This document shows, piece after piece, positions 55,056 to 63,116 of a stretch of DNA of 64,000 nt. How positions within the stretch are numbered: position 1 is the first letter of the stretch; every line of letters starts with the position of its first letter. The position numbers and the translations under genes were made by a program. Source of the stretch: DATFCK01 sp963728975 (GTDB lineage Bacteria; Verrucomicrobiota; Verrucomicrobiia; Chthoniobacterales; UBA10450); assembly GCA_963728975.1 (NCBI GenBank), contig CAVSMF010000001.1:1054001-1118000 (forward strand), written 5' to 3'. The notes beneath the pieces were generated by a model, which saw only the letters and a program-made list of their open reading frames with translations, ran no database searches and was not told where the DNA came from.

Positions 55056-57023
55056 TTACTTTTTCTTATCCTCGTCCACGACCTCGAACTCGGCGTCGAC
55101 CACATCGCCTTCGCCGCCGCGCGTCCCCGCGCCCGGCTCGGCTTCGGGGCGCCCGCCCGGTTGAGGTCCAGGACCCGCTCCTCCCGGGCCGGCTTGAGGG
55201 CCGGCCCCGGCTGAGGCCTGTTTGTAAAGATCGGCGCTCACTTCCTGGAACTTGTTCTGGAGATCGTCGTACGTCCGCTTCATCGCATCGGTGTCGTCGC
55301 GATTGATCGCCTCCCGCACCGCCGCAATTGCGTCTTCGAGCTGTTTCTTCTTGTCGCCCGAAACCTTGTCGCCGAGGTCCTTCAACTGCTTCTCAGCCTG
55401 GTAGGCCAGCATATCGGCGTTGTTCTTGATTTCGATCGCTTCCTTGGCCTTCTTATCCTCTTCCGCGTGCGATTCGGCCTCACGCTGCATCTTATCCACT
55501 TCGTCCTTGGAAAGACCGGAGCTGCCGGTGATGGAAATTTTCTGTTCCTTGCCGGTCCCGAGATCCTTGGCCGAAACGTGCAGAATGCCGTTGGCGTCGA
55601 TGTCGAAAGTCACCTCGATTTGAGGAACGCCGCGCGGAGCCGGCGGAATTCCGTCGAGATGGAAAGTGCCTAACTGCTTGTTATCGCGGGAAAGTGGACG
55701 CTCGCCCTGGAGCACCTTAATCTCCACTCCCGGTTGATTGTCGCTGTAAGTGGAAAAGATCTGCGACTTCCGGGTCGGAATGGTGGTGTTGCGCGGAATC
55801 ATCGAAGTGGCAACGCCGCCGGCGGTTTCGATCGCCAGGGTAAGCGGTGTCACATCCAAAAGGAGCACGTCTTTGACTTCGCCCTTGAGCACGCCGCCCT
55901 GAATAGCCGCGCCCACCGCGACGACCTCATCCGGGTTGACCCCCTTATGCGGTTCCTTGCCGATCAGTTGCCGGGCAGTGTCGACCACCTTCGGCATCCG
56001 AGTCATGCCGCCAACCAGCACCAGCTCGTTCACGTCGCGCTCGGAAACCTGCGCGTCTTTCAGGCAGGCCTTGACCGGCGGAATGGTTCGCTGAAACAAA
56101 TCGTCCGTCAGCTGCTCCAGCTTGGCCCGGGTCAGCTTTTTCTGGATGTGCTTCGGTCCGCTCGCGTCCGCCGTGATAAACGGCAGGTTGATTTCGTACT
56201 CCTGAGTGGACGAAAGCGCGATCTTTGCCTTCTCCGATTCCTCTTTGATTCGCTGGATCGCGTCCGGCTGCTTGGTCAGGTCGATACCGCTATCTTTCTT
56301 AAATTCGTTGACGATCCAGTCCATGATCCGCGCATCCCAATCGTCACCTCCCAGATGGGTGTCGCCATTGGTGGCTTTGACCTCAAAAACTCCGTCCCCA
56401 ATCTCGAGAACCGAGATATCGAACGTGCCACCGCCCAAGTCGTAGACCGCAATCTTCTCGTCCTTCTTTTTATCCAAACCGTAAGCGAGCGAGGCCGCGG
56501 TCGGTTCGTTGATAATCCGCAACACTTCCAGGCCCGCGATTTTCCCCGCGTCCTTGGTGGCGTTGCGCTGCGAGTCGTTGAAATATGCCGGGACTGTGAT
56601 AACGGCCTGGGTAATCTTCTCCCCCAGCTTCGCTTCCGCGTCGCTGCGCAACTTGGATAAAATCATCGCCGAAATTTCCGGCGGCGAAAATGTCTTCAGC
56701 TGCCCATTCGTATCCACCTGGACGTGGGCGTCGCCATTGGCGGCCTTGACGATTTTGTACGGAACGCGCTTCTGCTCCTCATGCACCTCATCGAACTTGC
56801 GGCCCATGAAGCGTTTGATCGAAAAAATCGTGTTTTGCGGGTTGGTGACCGCTTGACGCTTGGCTGCCTGGCCGACCAGCCGCTCGCCGCTCTTTGTAAA
56901 TGCTACCACTGAAGGCGTAGTGCGTGCACCTTCGCTATTCTCCAAAACAACCGGGTCGCCACCTTCCATTACCGCCATGCAGGAGTTGGTGGTGCCCAGA
57001 TCAATACCTAAAACTTTAGCCAT
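55056..57023 (-). CDS. dnaK: chaperone DnaK (Hsp70)
   Basis: A 655-residue chaperone. The ATPase domain starts AKVLGIDLGTTNSCMAVMEG and has YDLGGGTFDISVLEIGDG; the substrate-binding domain has FHLDGIPPAPRGVPQIEVTF. The tail is Gly/Pro-rich and ends DVVDAEFEVVDED. The open frame reaches 57080, but 57023 is the family start. It is the first gene of the dnaK-groES-groEL block. No grpE or dnaJ gene is next to it. Confidence 0.97.
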   Translation of the reverse strand: MAKVLGIDLGTTNSCMAVMEGGDPVVLENSEGARTTPSVVAFTKSGERLVGQAAKRQAVTNPQNTIFSIKRFMGRKFDEVHEEQKRVPYKIVKAANGDAHVQVDTNGQLKTFSPPEISAMILSKLRSDAEAKLGEKITQAVITVPAYFNDSQRNATKDAGKIAGLEVLRIINEPTAASLAYGLDKKKDEKIAVYDLGGGTFDISVLEIGDGVFEVKATNGDTHLGGDDWDARIMDWIVNEFKKDSGIDLTKQPDAIQRIKEESEKAKIALSSTQEYEINLPFITADASGPKHIQKKLTRAKLEQLTDDLFQRTIPPVKACLKDAQVSERDVNELVLVGGMTRMPKVVDTARQLIGKEPHKGVNPDEVVAVGAAIQGGVLKGEVKDVLLLDVTPLTLAIETAGGVATSMIPRNTTIPTRKSQIFSTYSDNQPGVEIKVLQGERPLSRDNKQLGTFHLDGIPPAPRGVPQIEVTFDIDANGILHVSAKDLGTGKEQKISITGSSGLSKDEVDKMQREAESHAEEDKKAKEAIEIKNNADMLAYQAEKQLKDLGDKVSGDKKKQLEDAIAAVREAINRDDTDAMKRTYDDLQNKFQEVSADLYKQASAGAGPQAGPGGAGPGPQPGGRPEAEPGAGTRGGEGDVVDAEFEVVDEDKKK

Positions 57024-57117
57024 AAATAAATAAAAGTCCTTTCTGGGTCGAGAGTTCGACCTGAATAGACCCTTTAGCACGGGACATTCCAGAAGGCTTG
57101 AAACACATAACCTTCTT

Positions 57118-57148
57118 ATTATAAAGGTGTTACCATTTTAGCGTTGAA
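57118..57148 (-). promoter_or_regulatory. candidate dnaK promoter
   Basis: On the minus strand TATAAT (57123-57118) is 95 bases before the dnaK ATG, with TTCAAC (57148-57143) as a weak -35 at 19 bases. The spacing is long, so this is a guess based on the -10 only. Confidence 0.35.
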
Positions 57149-57436
57149 GTGGTAATGAGCCGATCTGTCGCACTTCGAAACCCAAATGCGCGACACTGTG
57201 TTACGTTACACCAAGATCCGGCCAGTTCGTTTCGCGGAAGGAGGCGATCTCCCGCCAGCCCGTCGCGAGGCGGCTTTGCAGAAACTCCGCCGTCCCTCGA
57301 TTTGCCGCCCAAAGTGCGGGTTGATTCTTTGCCCAGCTCAAGGCCGGCCGGCCATGCCGTAGCCTCGGCCAGGCGGGTATGTCATCTGCTTCATCGCAAC
57401 CTCGTGGAAAACGTCACCCCCGCCCCAACTGTCGCA

Positions 57437-57769
57437 GTGGCCGACATCAGCTTTGTCTGCGACCATTGTGCATCGCCGTTGGTGGTCGACGCTGCCGCCA
57501 AAGGAATGACTTTGCCCTGCCAACGGTGCGGTCATCCAACCAAGGTTCCGGATTACTCGCGGCTTTCCCCTCAGCCAAAGGCAGCGACCGGACCAGAGGG
57601 GCGAGTGGACGAGTTGCGCCGTCAGTTGAAAGAGAACGAATCGCAGCGGACTGAAATTACCGGCTACATCAATCAGCTCAGCATTCAGCTGCATCGCTGG
57701 CAGCTGCGTTTGCAGACTTTGAACGAGCGCAAACAACAGCTCGACGCCGATCTGCGCTCGGCCAAATAA
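57437..57769 (+). CDS. zinc-ribbon and coiled-coil protein, unknown function
   Basis: A protein of about 110 residues from a GTG start at 57437 (uncertain). It has a zinc ribbon CDHCASPLVV followed by CQRCGHPTKVPDYSRL, then a Pro-rich linker and a coiled coil (VDELRRQLKENESQ and QLHRWQLRLQTLNERKQQL). The frame is open back to 57149, but that part (with a Pro/Ser/Arg-rich, repeat-like segment) does not look like protein-coding sequence. A palindromic repeat follows at once. Confidence 0.6.
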   Translation: MADISFVCDHCASPLVVDAAAKGMTLPCQRCGHPTKVPDYSRLSPQPKAATGPEGRVDELRRQLKENESQRTEITGYINQLSIQLHRWQLRLQTLNERKQQLDADLRSAK

Positions 57770-57770
57770 T

Positions 57771-57822
57771 GTAGCCACGTCGCTGTGCGACGTGCGCCCA
57801 AGGCCCGCAGGGCCGTTGCTAC
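57771..57822. repeat. palindromic double-hairpin repeat (copy 4)
   Basis: Starts GTAGCCACGTC and ends GGCCGTTGCTAC, with hairpins CACGTCGCTGTGCGACGTG and GGCCCGCAGGGCC. It begins one base after the stop of the zinc-ribbon gene. Confidence 0.75.
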
Positions 57823-57843
57823 AACGCGATCGCGTTTCTTTTG

Positions 57844-57921
57844 AGCCACAGACTTACACGGGTTTGCACGGATAAAGCATTCTGATTAAAAATCTGTGTT
57901 TCATCCGTGTTCATCGGTGGC
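57844..57921. repeat. AGCCAC/GTGGC-bounded dispersed repeat (copy 3)
   Basis: Starts AGCCACAGACTTACACGGG and ends TTCATCCGTGTTCATCGGTGGC. It resembles the copy at 48268-48357 and lies in the thyA upstream region. Confidence 0.55.
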
Positions 57922-57982
57922 GAAATAGTCGCAGCCGCGTTTTTTCATTTCCTGAGAAGAGCGTGTCGCAGTACGTTGAACC

Positions 57983-58786
57983 GTGCGGCAGTATCACCAT
58001 CTACTTCGGCTGGTTTTGGAAGAGGGTCGTGCCCGGAGCGACCGGACCGGCGTAGGGACATTGTCGGTCTTCGGCGCTCAGGCCCGGTTCGATATGAGGC
58101 CGAACGGACCTGGATTCCCGCTGCTGACCACGAAAAAAATTCACCTGAAATCGATCGTTTACGAACTGCTCTGGTTTTTGCGGGGGGACACCAATGTTCG
58201 CTACCTGAACGAACATGGCGTCAGCATCTGGGACGAATGGGCCGATGAAAATGGCCGGCTTGGACGGGTCTACGGCGCGCAATGGCGCGATTGGCGCGGC
58301 GGCAACGGCGAACGGATCGATCAGATAGAAGATGTCATCGCCCAGATCAAATCCAATCCGTCCAGCCGACGCCTGATTGTGAGCGCATGGAACCCGGCCG
58401 AAATCGAAGCCATGGCTTTGCCCCCGTGTCACGTGCTTTTTCAATTTTACGTCCAGGATGGCGAGTTGAGCTGCCAGCTTTACCAGCGCAGCGCTGATCT
58501 GTTTCTCGGCGTGCCGTTCAATATCGCCTCCTATTCACTGCTGACCATGATGGTGGCGCAAGTGACGGGGCTTCGCCCGGGCGATTTCGTCCACACCTTC
58601 GGCGATCTGCATCTTTATCAGAACCATCTCGAACAGGCGCGCGAGCAGCTCACGCGTGCATGCAGGCAGTTGCCGCGTATGCGTTTAAATCCTGCGATCA
58701 AAAACATCCACGATTTCACTTTCGAAGACTTCGAACTGACCGGCTACGATCCACATCCATCAATCAAGGCGCCGATTGCGGTGTGA
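57983..58786 (+). CDS. thyA: thymidylate synthase ThyA
   Basis: A 267-residue enzyme that makes dTMP from dUMP with methylene-tetrahydrofolate. Family marks are DRTGVGTLSVFGAQ, WDEWADENGRLGRVYGAQWR, the nucleophile Cys in ALPPCHVLFQF, QRSADLFLGVPFNIASYSLL and GDLHLYQNHLEQ. It starts at GTG (57983), which gives the usual MRQY-like N-terminus. Dihydrofolate reductase is not next to it. Confidence 0.96.
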   Translation: MRQYHHLLRLVLEEGRARSDRTGVGTLSVFGAQARFDMRPNGPGFPLLTTKKIHLKSIVYELLWFLRGDTNVRYLNEHGVSIWDEWADENGRLGRVYGAQWRDWRGGNGERIDQIEDVIAQIKSNPSSRRLIVSAWNPAEIEAMALPPCHVLFQFYVQDGELSCQLYQRSADLFLGVPFNIASYSLLTMMVAQVTGLRPGDFVHTFGDLHLYQNHLEQAREQLTRACRQLPRMRLNPAIKNIHDFTFEDFELTGYDPHPSIKAPIAV

Positions 58787-59112
58787 AGGCTCCGACTAAC
58801 ACGAGATAGATTCGGGACCGAAACACCCGCGACTTTTAACTTCTGGCGGCAGAGACCGCCGGCCTGTAGTTCGAGGTTCTGACATCTTCCGCGCTGCTAT
58901 AGGTCAAATCGTCGCGTTTCGACAAGATTTGTTGCCCACGAAACATGCGAATATGTGCAAACCTTTTTTTGGACAACCTCTTTTGATTCGGACTTTTCGG
59001 ATGTTCCGTGGGCAGCATTATTGCTAAGCCATCCGCAGTTATCGGCGTAATCCGCGGTTCGATTTGCTTGCGTGAAATCAAGAGATGGCGGGTGAGGTCA
59101 ATCGCCGCTACC
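58787..59112. other. intergenic region, nothing recognised
   Basis: About 326 bases between thyA and the convergent last gene of the Exb operon. A minus-strand ORF of 118 codons crosses it but is very basic, overlaps the next gene and has no family-like block, so I do not call it. I see no clear terminator. Confidence 0.45.
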
Positions 59113-60336
59113 TCAGCGCGCGGCCGACGTCGTTTCCTTGGCCTTCTCCGCTTTCCAGATTGGACCGTTTTTAGCGAATACCGGCGCTTCACCGCCCGAG
59201 TGCATCGGTTGACCGGCGGCGAGCTTGAAGATGGGAAGGATCGGATTGCCTTTGATGTCCTTTTCGTACTCGACCCCGTCCTTTTCGATCAGGAGCCAGG
59301 CTTTGAAATCGCCTCCCGGCCATTCGCCTAACAGAATCTCCATCGGATAACTTTCACCCGCGGTTACTTGAACCGGGTCGCCCCGGCCCAGCCCTTTGTA
59401 CCACCCCATCTTGGGATCAAGCTTTAGCCCGGCACTGGCGTAGTAGCTTTGGGGGGCGTGGCCGCTGGGGTTGGTGGACCCGCAATCGAGCACCACCCGG
59501 CCGTTGAATCGAACAACCAGAACGTCATCAGCCATTCCCACAAAACGAAACGTGCCGCTCTCGCTGGGAACAACGTTTCCTTTGTAATGCACAACCCACA
59601 TTTTGGGCTGGACCCGGCCGCCCAGCCCGAAAGCAAGAGGCCCCTGATCGGCGTTGAGTTTGGGGATAAATATCTGGGTGGTGTAAAGCGAGTTCGGGCC
59701 GACGAAATATTTTTGCAGGTTCGCTTCGTTCCAGCCGCTGTTCACAAACTTCGATAACTCGCTGGGATACCCGTTTTGCTGGTCGAGTTTGGATGGCGTC
59801 CCGTTTTTCAGCTGCTTCAAATCGTAGAATTTTCCGACCAGCGAGCCGCCGCCCTTGGATTCGCGAAAGCCAAAAAATGGAACAGCCGCGCCTCCGGCTC
59901 CGGCGCCGCCGCTCGCACTCATTCCTCCGGGATTGAAGCTGACGTCGGTGCCGCCGGCTCCGGCCATTTTAACGGCGGGCGCCGCCAGTTTGGGCATGGC
60001 GGGCATCTCCGGCAAAGATACTTTGGCCAGCCCGGTGGTGGTAATTTTCCTCGCCATCGCTGGCGCGCTCATCGTGCTCTGTTTTTTTGCCAGCTGCACC
60101 TTGTGCTCGAGGGAACGGGTGGAAGGATTCGGCGACGGTGGCCCGCCTTTGAAGGTGAGTTTGCGCGCTGCCTGATAATGCTGGACCACGACCACAGCGG
60201 CAAGGCCGCCAAAAAGGAGATGGACGCCGATGCTGACGACCAGAAACTTGCCGCTGGTGCGTTCCCAGTGCCACCACCGGGCAAGCATTCGTTCCCGTTT
60301 CGCGGGCGGCCCGACCGGCTCAATCGCCGCGTTCAT
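59113..60336 (-). CDS. membrane-anchored PA14-like protein of the Exb operon
   Basis: A 407-residue protein with a cytoplasmic N-terminus, one membrane helix (about 31-52, FLVVSIGVHLLFGGLAAVVV), a Pro/Ala/Gly-rich linker like a TonB arm (about 65-160), and a C-terminal domain (about 170-380) with GTFRFVGMADDVLVVRFNG that resembles a PA14 sugar-binding fold. The N-terminal part suggests a TonB-like partner of ExbB/ExbD. It overlaps the upstream ExbD gene by four bases. I do not know the exact family. Confidence 0.7.
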   Translation of the reverse strand: MNAAIEPVGPPAKRERMLARWWHWERTSGKFLVVSIGVHLLFGGLAAVVVVQHYQAARKLTFKGGPPSPNPSTRSLEHKVQLAKKQSTMSAPAMARKITTTGLAKVSLPEMPAMPKLAAPAVKMAGAGGTDVSFNPGGMSASGGAGAGGAAVPFFGFRESKGGGSLVGKFYDLKQLKNGTPSKLDQQNGYPSELSKFVNSGWNEANLQKYFVGPNSLYTTQIFIPKLNADQGPLAFGLGGRVQPKMWVVHYKGNVVPSESGTFRFVGMADDVLVVRFNGRVVLDCGSTNPSGHAPQSYYASAGLKLDPKMGWYKGLGRGDPVQVTAGESYPMEILLGEWPGGDFKAWLLIEKDGVEYEKDIKGNPILPIFKLAAGQPMHSGGEAPVFAKNGPIWKAEKAKETTSAAR

Positions 60337-60773
60337 TCCTCTTCGTTCACGGTGAACGTGACATTATCGATCTTGGCCACGGCGAGGGCGTCGAGCACAT
60401 CGATCGTCCGGGAATATTTTGCCTGCTCGTCGCTGATGATCGTCACCACGGCGGGGGTTTTGGCGGCATCAGCATTTTGTTTCAGCCGCATCAGGGTCGC
60501 CTTTAATTGCGGCAAATCCTTGCTCTGAGCCGAATCGAACGGCTCGTCGTTCAAACTGATTTCTCCGGTATCGGAAATAGTGATGATTTGTTCGTCTACA
60601 AAATCGGTGCTGTTGGAAGTGACCGCCGTTCCCGGCAACTGCGTATTCAGCTCGTTTTCGACTTTGACCGCGCCGGCCATGACCATGAAAAAGAGCATGA
60701 TCACAAAAACGACGTCGATCATGGGAGCGATTTGGAACCCGAAATTTCCTTCCTGTTTTATTTCAAGTCGCAT
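60333..60773 (-). CDS. exbD: ExbD/TolR biopolymer transport protein (second copy)
   Basis: A 146-residue protein: short cytoplasmic tail, one membrane helix with the key Asp (FQIAPMIDVVFVIMLFFMVM) and a periplasmic domain ending in VAKIDNVTFTV. The Asp of the helix takes part in proton-driven energy transfer. The start at 60773 gives the normal short tail; the longer frame to 60815 runs into a palindromic repeat. It is coupled to the PA14-like gene by a four-base overlap. Confidence 0.92.
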   Translation of the reverse strand: MRLEIKQEGNFGFQIAPMIDVVFVIMLFFMVMAGAVKVENELNTQLPGTAVTSNSTDFVDEQIITISDTGEISLNDEPFDSAQSKDLPQLKATLMRLKQNADAAKTPAVVTIISDEQAKYSRTIDVLDALAVAKIDNVTFTVNEEE

Positions 60774-60805
60774 GGTTAATTTGCGGCGGCGAAGAGGCGC
60801 GCTTG

Positions 60806-60855
60806 GTAGGGACATCGCGCTGCGATGTCCGGACGGCGCAGCGCGCCGTCCCTAC
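60806..60855. repeat. palindromic double-hairpin repeat (copy 5, perfect stems)
   Basis: GTAG and CTAC ends flank two perfect hairpins, GGACATCGC-GCT-GCGATGTCC and GGACGGCGC-AGC-GCGCCGTCC, side by side. It lies between the two exbD genes. Confidence 0.85.
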
Positions 60856-60879
60856 CGTTATGCCTTTGCCTCGCATATC

Positions 60880-61335
60880 TTAATCCTTGTTCACTGCCGA
60901 AAATGAGATGTCGGTAATGCCTGCTTCGGCGCAGGCGTTCATCGCCTGGGAAACGTACATGGCCGGCACATCGCGATCGCCCCGGATGACCGCGCGAAAG
61001 GTCGGATTGGCCGTGCCGGTGACTTTCTTTTCGGCGGTAAGCCGCGCCGTTTTCAGCGGCTGAATCAGGGAGGACGCCTGGGTATAGACCCGATCGTCAA
61101 ACACATACCGCGCCTTTTTTTCCTTCCAACGGACGTTCACCACCGCTTCAGAGCGGGAGTTGTCTTTTTTCACGGCATCCTTCGCCACCGGCAGGTTGAT
61201 CGATTTGTCCACCTTCAAGACCTGGGCGGACGTGATGGTCATGAAAAAGACGAGGATCGTGAGCAACACATCAATCATGGGCGCAACCTGAAATTCAGGT
61301 TCGCCCGATTCTGTTCCGCCAGCTCCTGCCGCCAT
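60880..61335 (-). CDS. exbD: ExbD/TolR biopolymer transport protein (first copy)
   Basis: A 151-residue protein with one membrane helix containing the key Asp (FQVAPMIDVLLTILVFFMTI) and a periplasmic domain with FRAVIRGDRDVPAMYVSQAM. It starts 11 bases after the exbB stop. Having two ExbD genes after one ExbB is common in Planctomycetes and Verrucomicrobia. Confidence 0.92.
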   Translation of the reverse strand: MAAGAGGTESGEPEFQVAPMIDVLLTILVFFMTITSAQVLKVDKSINLPVAKDAVKKDNSRSEAVVNVRWKEKKARYVFDDRVYTQASSLIQPLKTARLTAEKKVTGTANPTFRAVIRGDRDVPAMYVSQAMNACAEAGITDISFSAVNKD

Positions 61336-61346
61336 TTTGGGTCGCC

Positions 61347-62183
61347 CTAGGTTGCCGGTTCAGTAATGATTTTCCCGGTTTGTCCGGATCCGGAAGGCTG
61401 GACCAGCCAGTTCGGGATCGCCGCGTACAACTCCTCTTCGCCGAGGTGAACCCCGGCCAGCGATTCGTAAGGCATTTTCCGGAACAACCGGTTAATCACA
61501 TCCTGAATGTAGTGCAGCGATGCCGTCGCGCGGTTGCGCAGAAAATAGAAGGACATGAACGCCGGAATGGCGATGATCAATCCGCTGGCCGTAGCCACCA
61601 ACACTTCGCCGATGGCAGCGGAAAGCCCCGAGGGATCGCCAATACCGGAGGCCCCCAGCTTGGCAAAAGCCTTGATCATCCCAGTTACTGTCCCTAACAA
61701 CCCGATCATCGGGGCGCACACGCCAATGACCGACAAATAACTGATATAGGTCTGCATCGCTGAATTCTCTTTGGCCAGTTCGCCGGTCATCCCTTCCTCG
61801 GCCACTTCCTTGCCCTCGCCGAGCAAGCCGATCCCGACCCGCAGCACATTGGTTAGCGAGGACGGGTTTTCTTTGCAGTACTTATAGGCGCCGATGTAAT
61901 CGCCGTTGCGAAAGAGCGTCTTGACGTTTTCTTCGTGCTCCGGCGGCGCCACCCGCTTGGGCGTGGTCCGCAGAATGCCGTCGCCGATCAAATAGAGGGT
62001 TGCCACCGAGCACAGGGCAATCGGCACCATGACCCAGCCGCCCTCCTCGATCTGCTGCCAGAGAGTTTTGGTATGGATACCCTCGCCGGCGGCCGGCGAC
62101 GCCGCCTGGGCCAAGGCCGGCGAGACCAGGACCAGGAAGACAACAAAAATCAGTGCGAAAAGATGCCCAGGTTTCATTTTCAT
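61347..62183 (-). CDS. exbB: ExbB/TolQ/MotA-type proton channel protein
   Basis: A 278-residue protein with a cleavable signal peptide (to about residue 28) or an extra N-terminal helix, then a first helix (WVMVPIALCSVATLYLIGD), a cytoplasmic part and the MotA/TolQ/ExbB block GVCAPMIGLLGTVTGMIKAF and VLVATASGLIIAIPAFMSFY. It forms the proton channel with ExbD and powers an outer-membrane process. It starts 21 bases after the upstream gene stop, all on the same strand. Confidence 0.92.
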   Translation of the reverse strand: MKMKPGHLFALIFVVFLVLVSPALAQAASPAAGEGIHTKTLWQQIEEGGWVMVPIALCSVATLYLIGDGILRTTPKRVAPPEHEENVKTLFRNGDYIGAYKYCKENPSSLTNVLRVGIGLLGEGKEVAEEGMTGELAKENSAMQTYISYLSVIGVCAPMIGLLGTVTGMIKAFAKLGASGIGDPSGLSAAIGEVLVATASGLIIAIPAFMSFYFLRNRATASLHYIQDVINRLFRKMPYESLAGVHLGEEELYAAIPNWLVQPSGSGQTGKIITEPAT

Positions 62184-62204
62184 AAGTTACGAGTCAACGG
62201 TTGG

Positions 62205-63116
62205 TTATTGAGTGCGGATTCTTTTAATTTCATTCTCGGCAATTGCCGCTTCCGCAGATTTCGGATATGCCGCAATTAGATCAGTAAAAGCTTTTTTTGC
62301 CCGGGATGCATCATCCAATCGCCAGTAAGCGCGGCCGCTCCCCAACAGGGCCGCCGGGAGCGACGACTTCTCGTCGCTGTAGAATACCGGGACATGCAGG
62401 TAGGCCAGCAAGGAAGCATCCCATTCCTTTTGACCAAACAAGGCATCGCCTTTGGTCACCCAGGCGTTGGCCAGGGTTCGCGAATCCTCGCTCTGCTTGA
62501 TGATCTCATCGCAAATCCGCAGCGCTTTCTCGAAATCTTTCTTGCGGACCAGACCCGAGGCAATCCGGAGCCGGGCGGCCCGGGCTATTTCCGGGTCCGC
62601 CGTGCCTTTTTGAATTGCGGCGGCAAGCGTTTCCGCTTCCGCATCCCGTTGTAAGGCCGCCAAAGCCGAGACCTTGATCAAGGCTGCCTGGGCCCACCAG
62701 GCGCCGGAAATTTCCTTGAACGGTTCGTAATATTTAACCACCGGCTCGATCTCCCCAAGCGCTTTTTCCGGTTGATCCTGCGCCAATAATTGGGTGGCGA
62801 TCTTCAGTCCTCGCGGTTCCGGGAAATCGATACTGGCGATTTGAGAAACGTTGTACCCGACTTCGCCGTTTCCGCTTCCGACCTGGATCTTGCCCATGAT
62901 CAGATCGCCGTCCCGTCGGATTCCCAGGGTATCCACTTTTTGTCCGGTTTTTAACGTAATCTGCTGAGCGCTAATCGGCCTAACGAGAATCAGGAGCAGG
63001 AGCAAGAGCGGGAATTGTAGGCCGTCTCTGCGAGACGGCACCCTGGTCCCGGGCGTCTGACACAGACGCCCTACAACTCCGCAATCCGCAATCGGCAATC
63101 GGCAATTCTTCTTCAT
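62205..63116 (-). CDS. exported TPR-type protein with repeat-expanded signal peptide
   Basis: A 303-residue protein. The start at 63116 overlaps the upstream stop by four bases (ATGA). The signal peptide has an N-terminal region of about 35 residues, MKKNCRLPIADCG then VPSRRDGLQ, before the core FPLLLLLLILVRPISA; this stretch is the translation of two short repeats (63017-63074 and a GCAATCGGCAATC run). The mature part starts with a beta-rich QITLKTGQKVDTL and goes on with TPR-like helices (GLVRKKDFEKALRICDEIIK). Its role in the Exb operon is not known. Confidence 0.85.
   Translation of the reverse strand: MKKNCRLPIADCGVVGRLCQTPGTRVPSRRDGLQFPLLLLLLILVRPISAQQITLKTGQKVDTLGIRRDGDLIMGKIQVGSGNGEVGYNVSQIASIDFPEPRGLKIATQLLAQDQPEKALGEIEPVVKYYEPFKEISGAWWAQAALIKVSALAALQRDAEAETLAAAIQKGTADPEIARAARLRIASGLVRKKDFEKALRICDEIIKQSEDSRTLANAWVTKGDALFGQKEWDASLLAYLHVPVFYSDEKSSLPAALLGSGRAYWRLDDASRAKKAFTDLIAAYPKSAEAAIAENEIKRIRTQ
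63017..63074. repeat. palindromic double-hairpin repeat in a signal-peptide coding region (copy 6)
   Basis: Ends are GTAG and CTAC (with TTGTAG and CTACAA just outside), with hairpins GCCGTCTCTGCGAGACGGC and GGGCGTCTGACACAGACGCCC. It codes for part of GRLCQTPGTRVPSRRDGL in the exported TPR-type protein. Confidence 0.85.

Noticed and set aside
57149..57436. Longer zinc-ribbon protein from an ATG at 57149
   Set aside because: The extra part is Arg/Pro/Ser-rich, contains palindromic GGAGGCG-type sequence and looks like repeats read through, not protein.
58836..59192. Minus-strand ORF of 118 codons
   Set aside because: Very basic, overlaps the end of the PA14-like gene and has no recognisable block.
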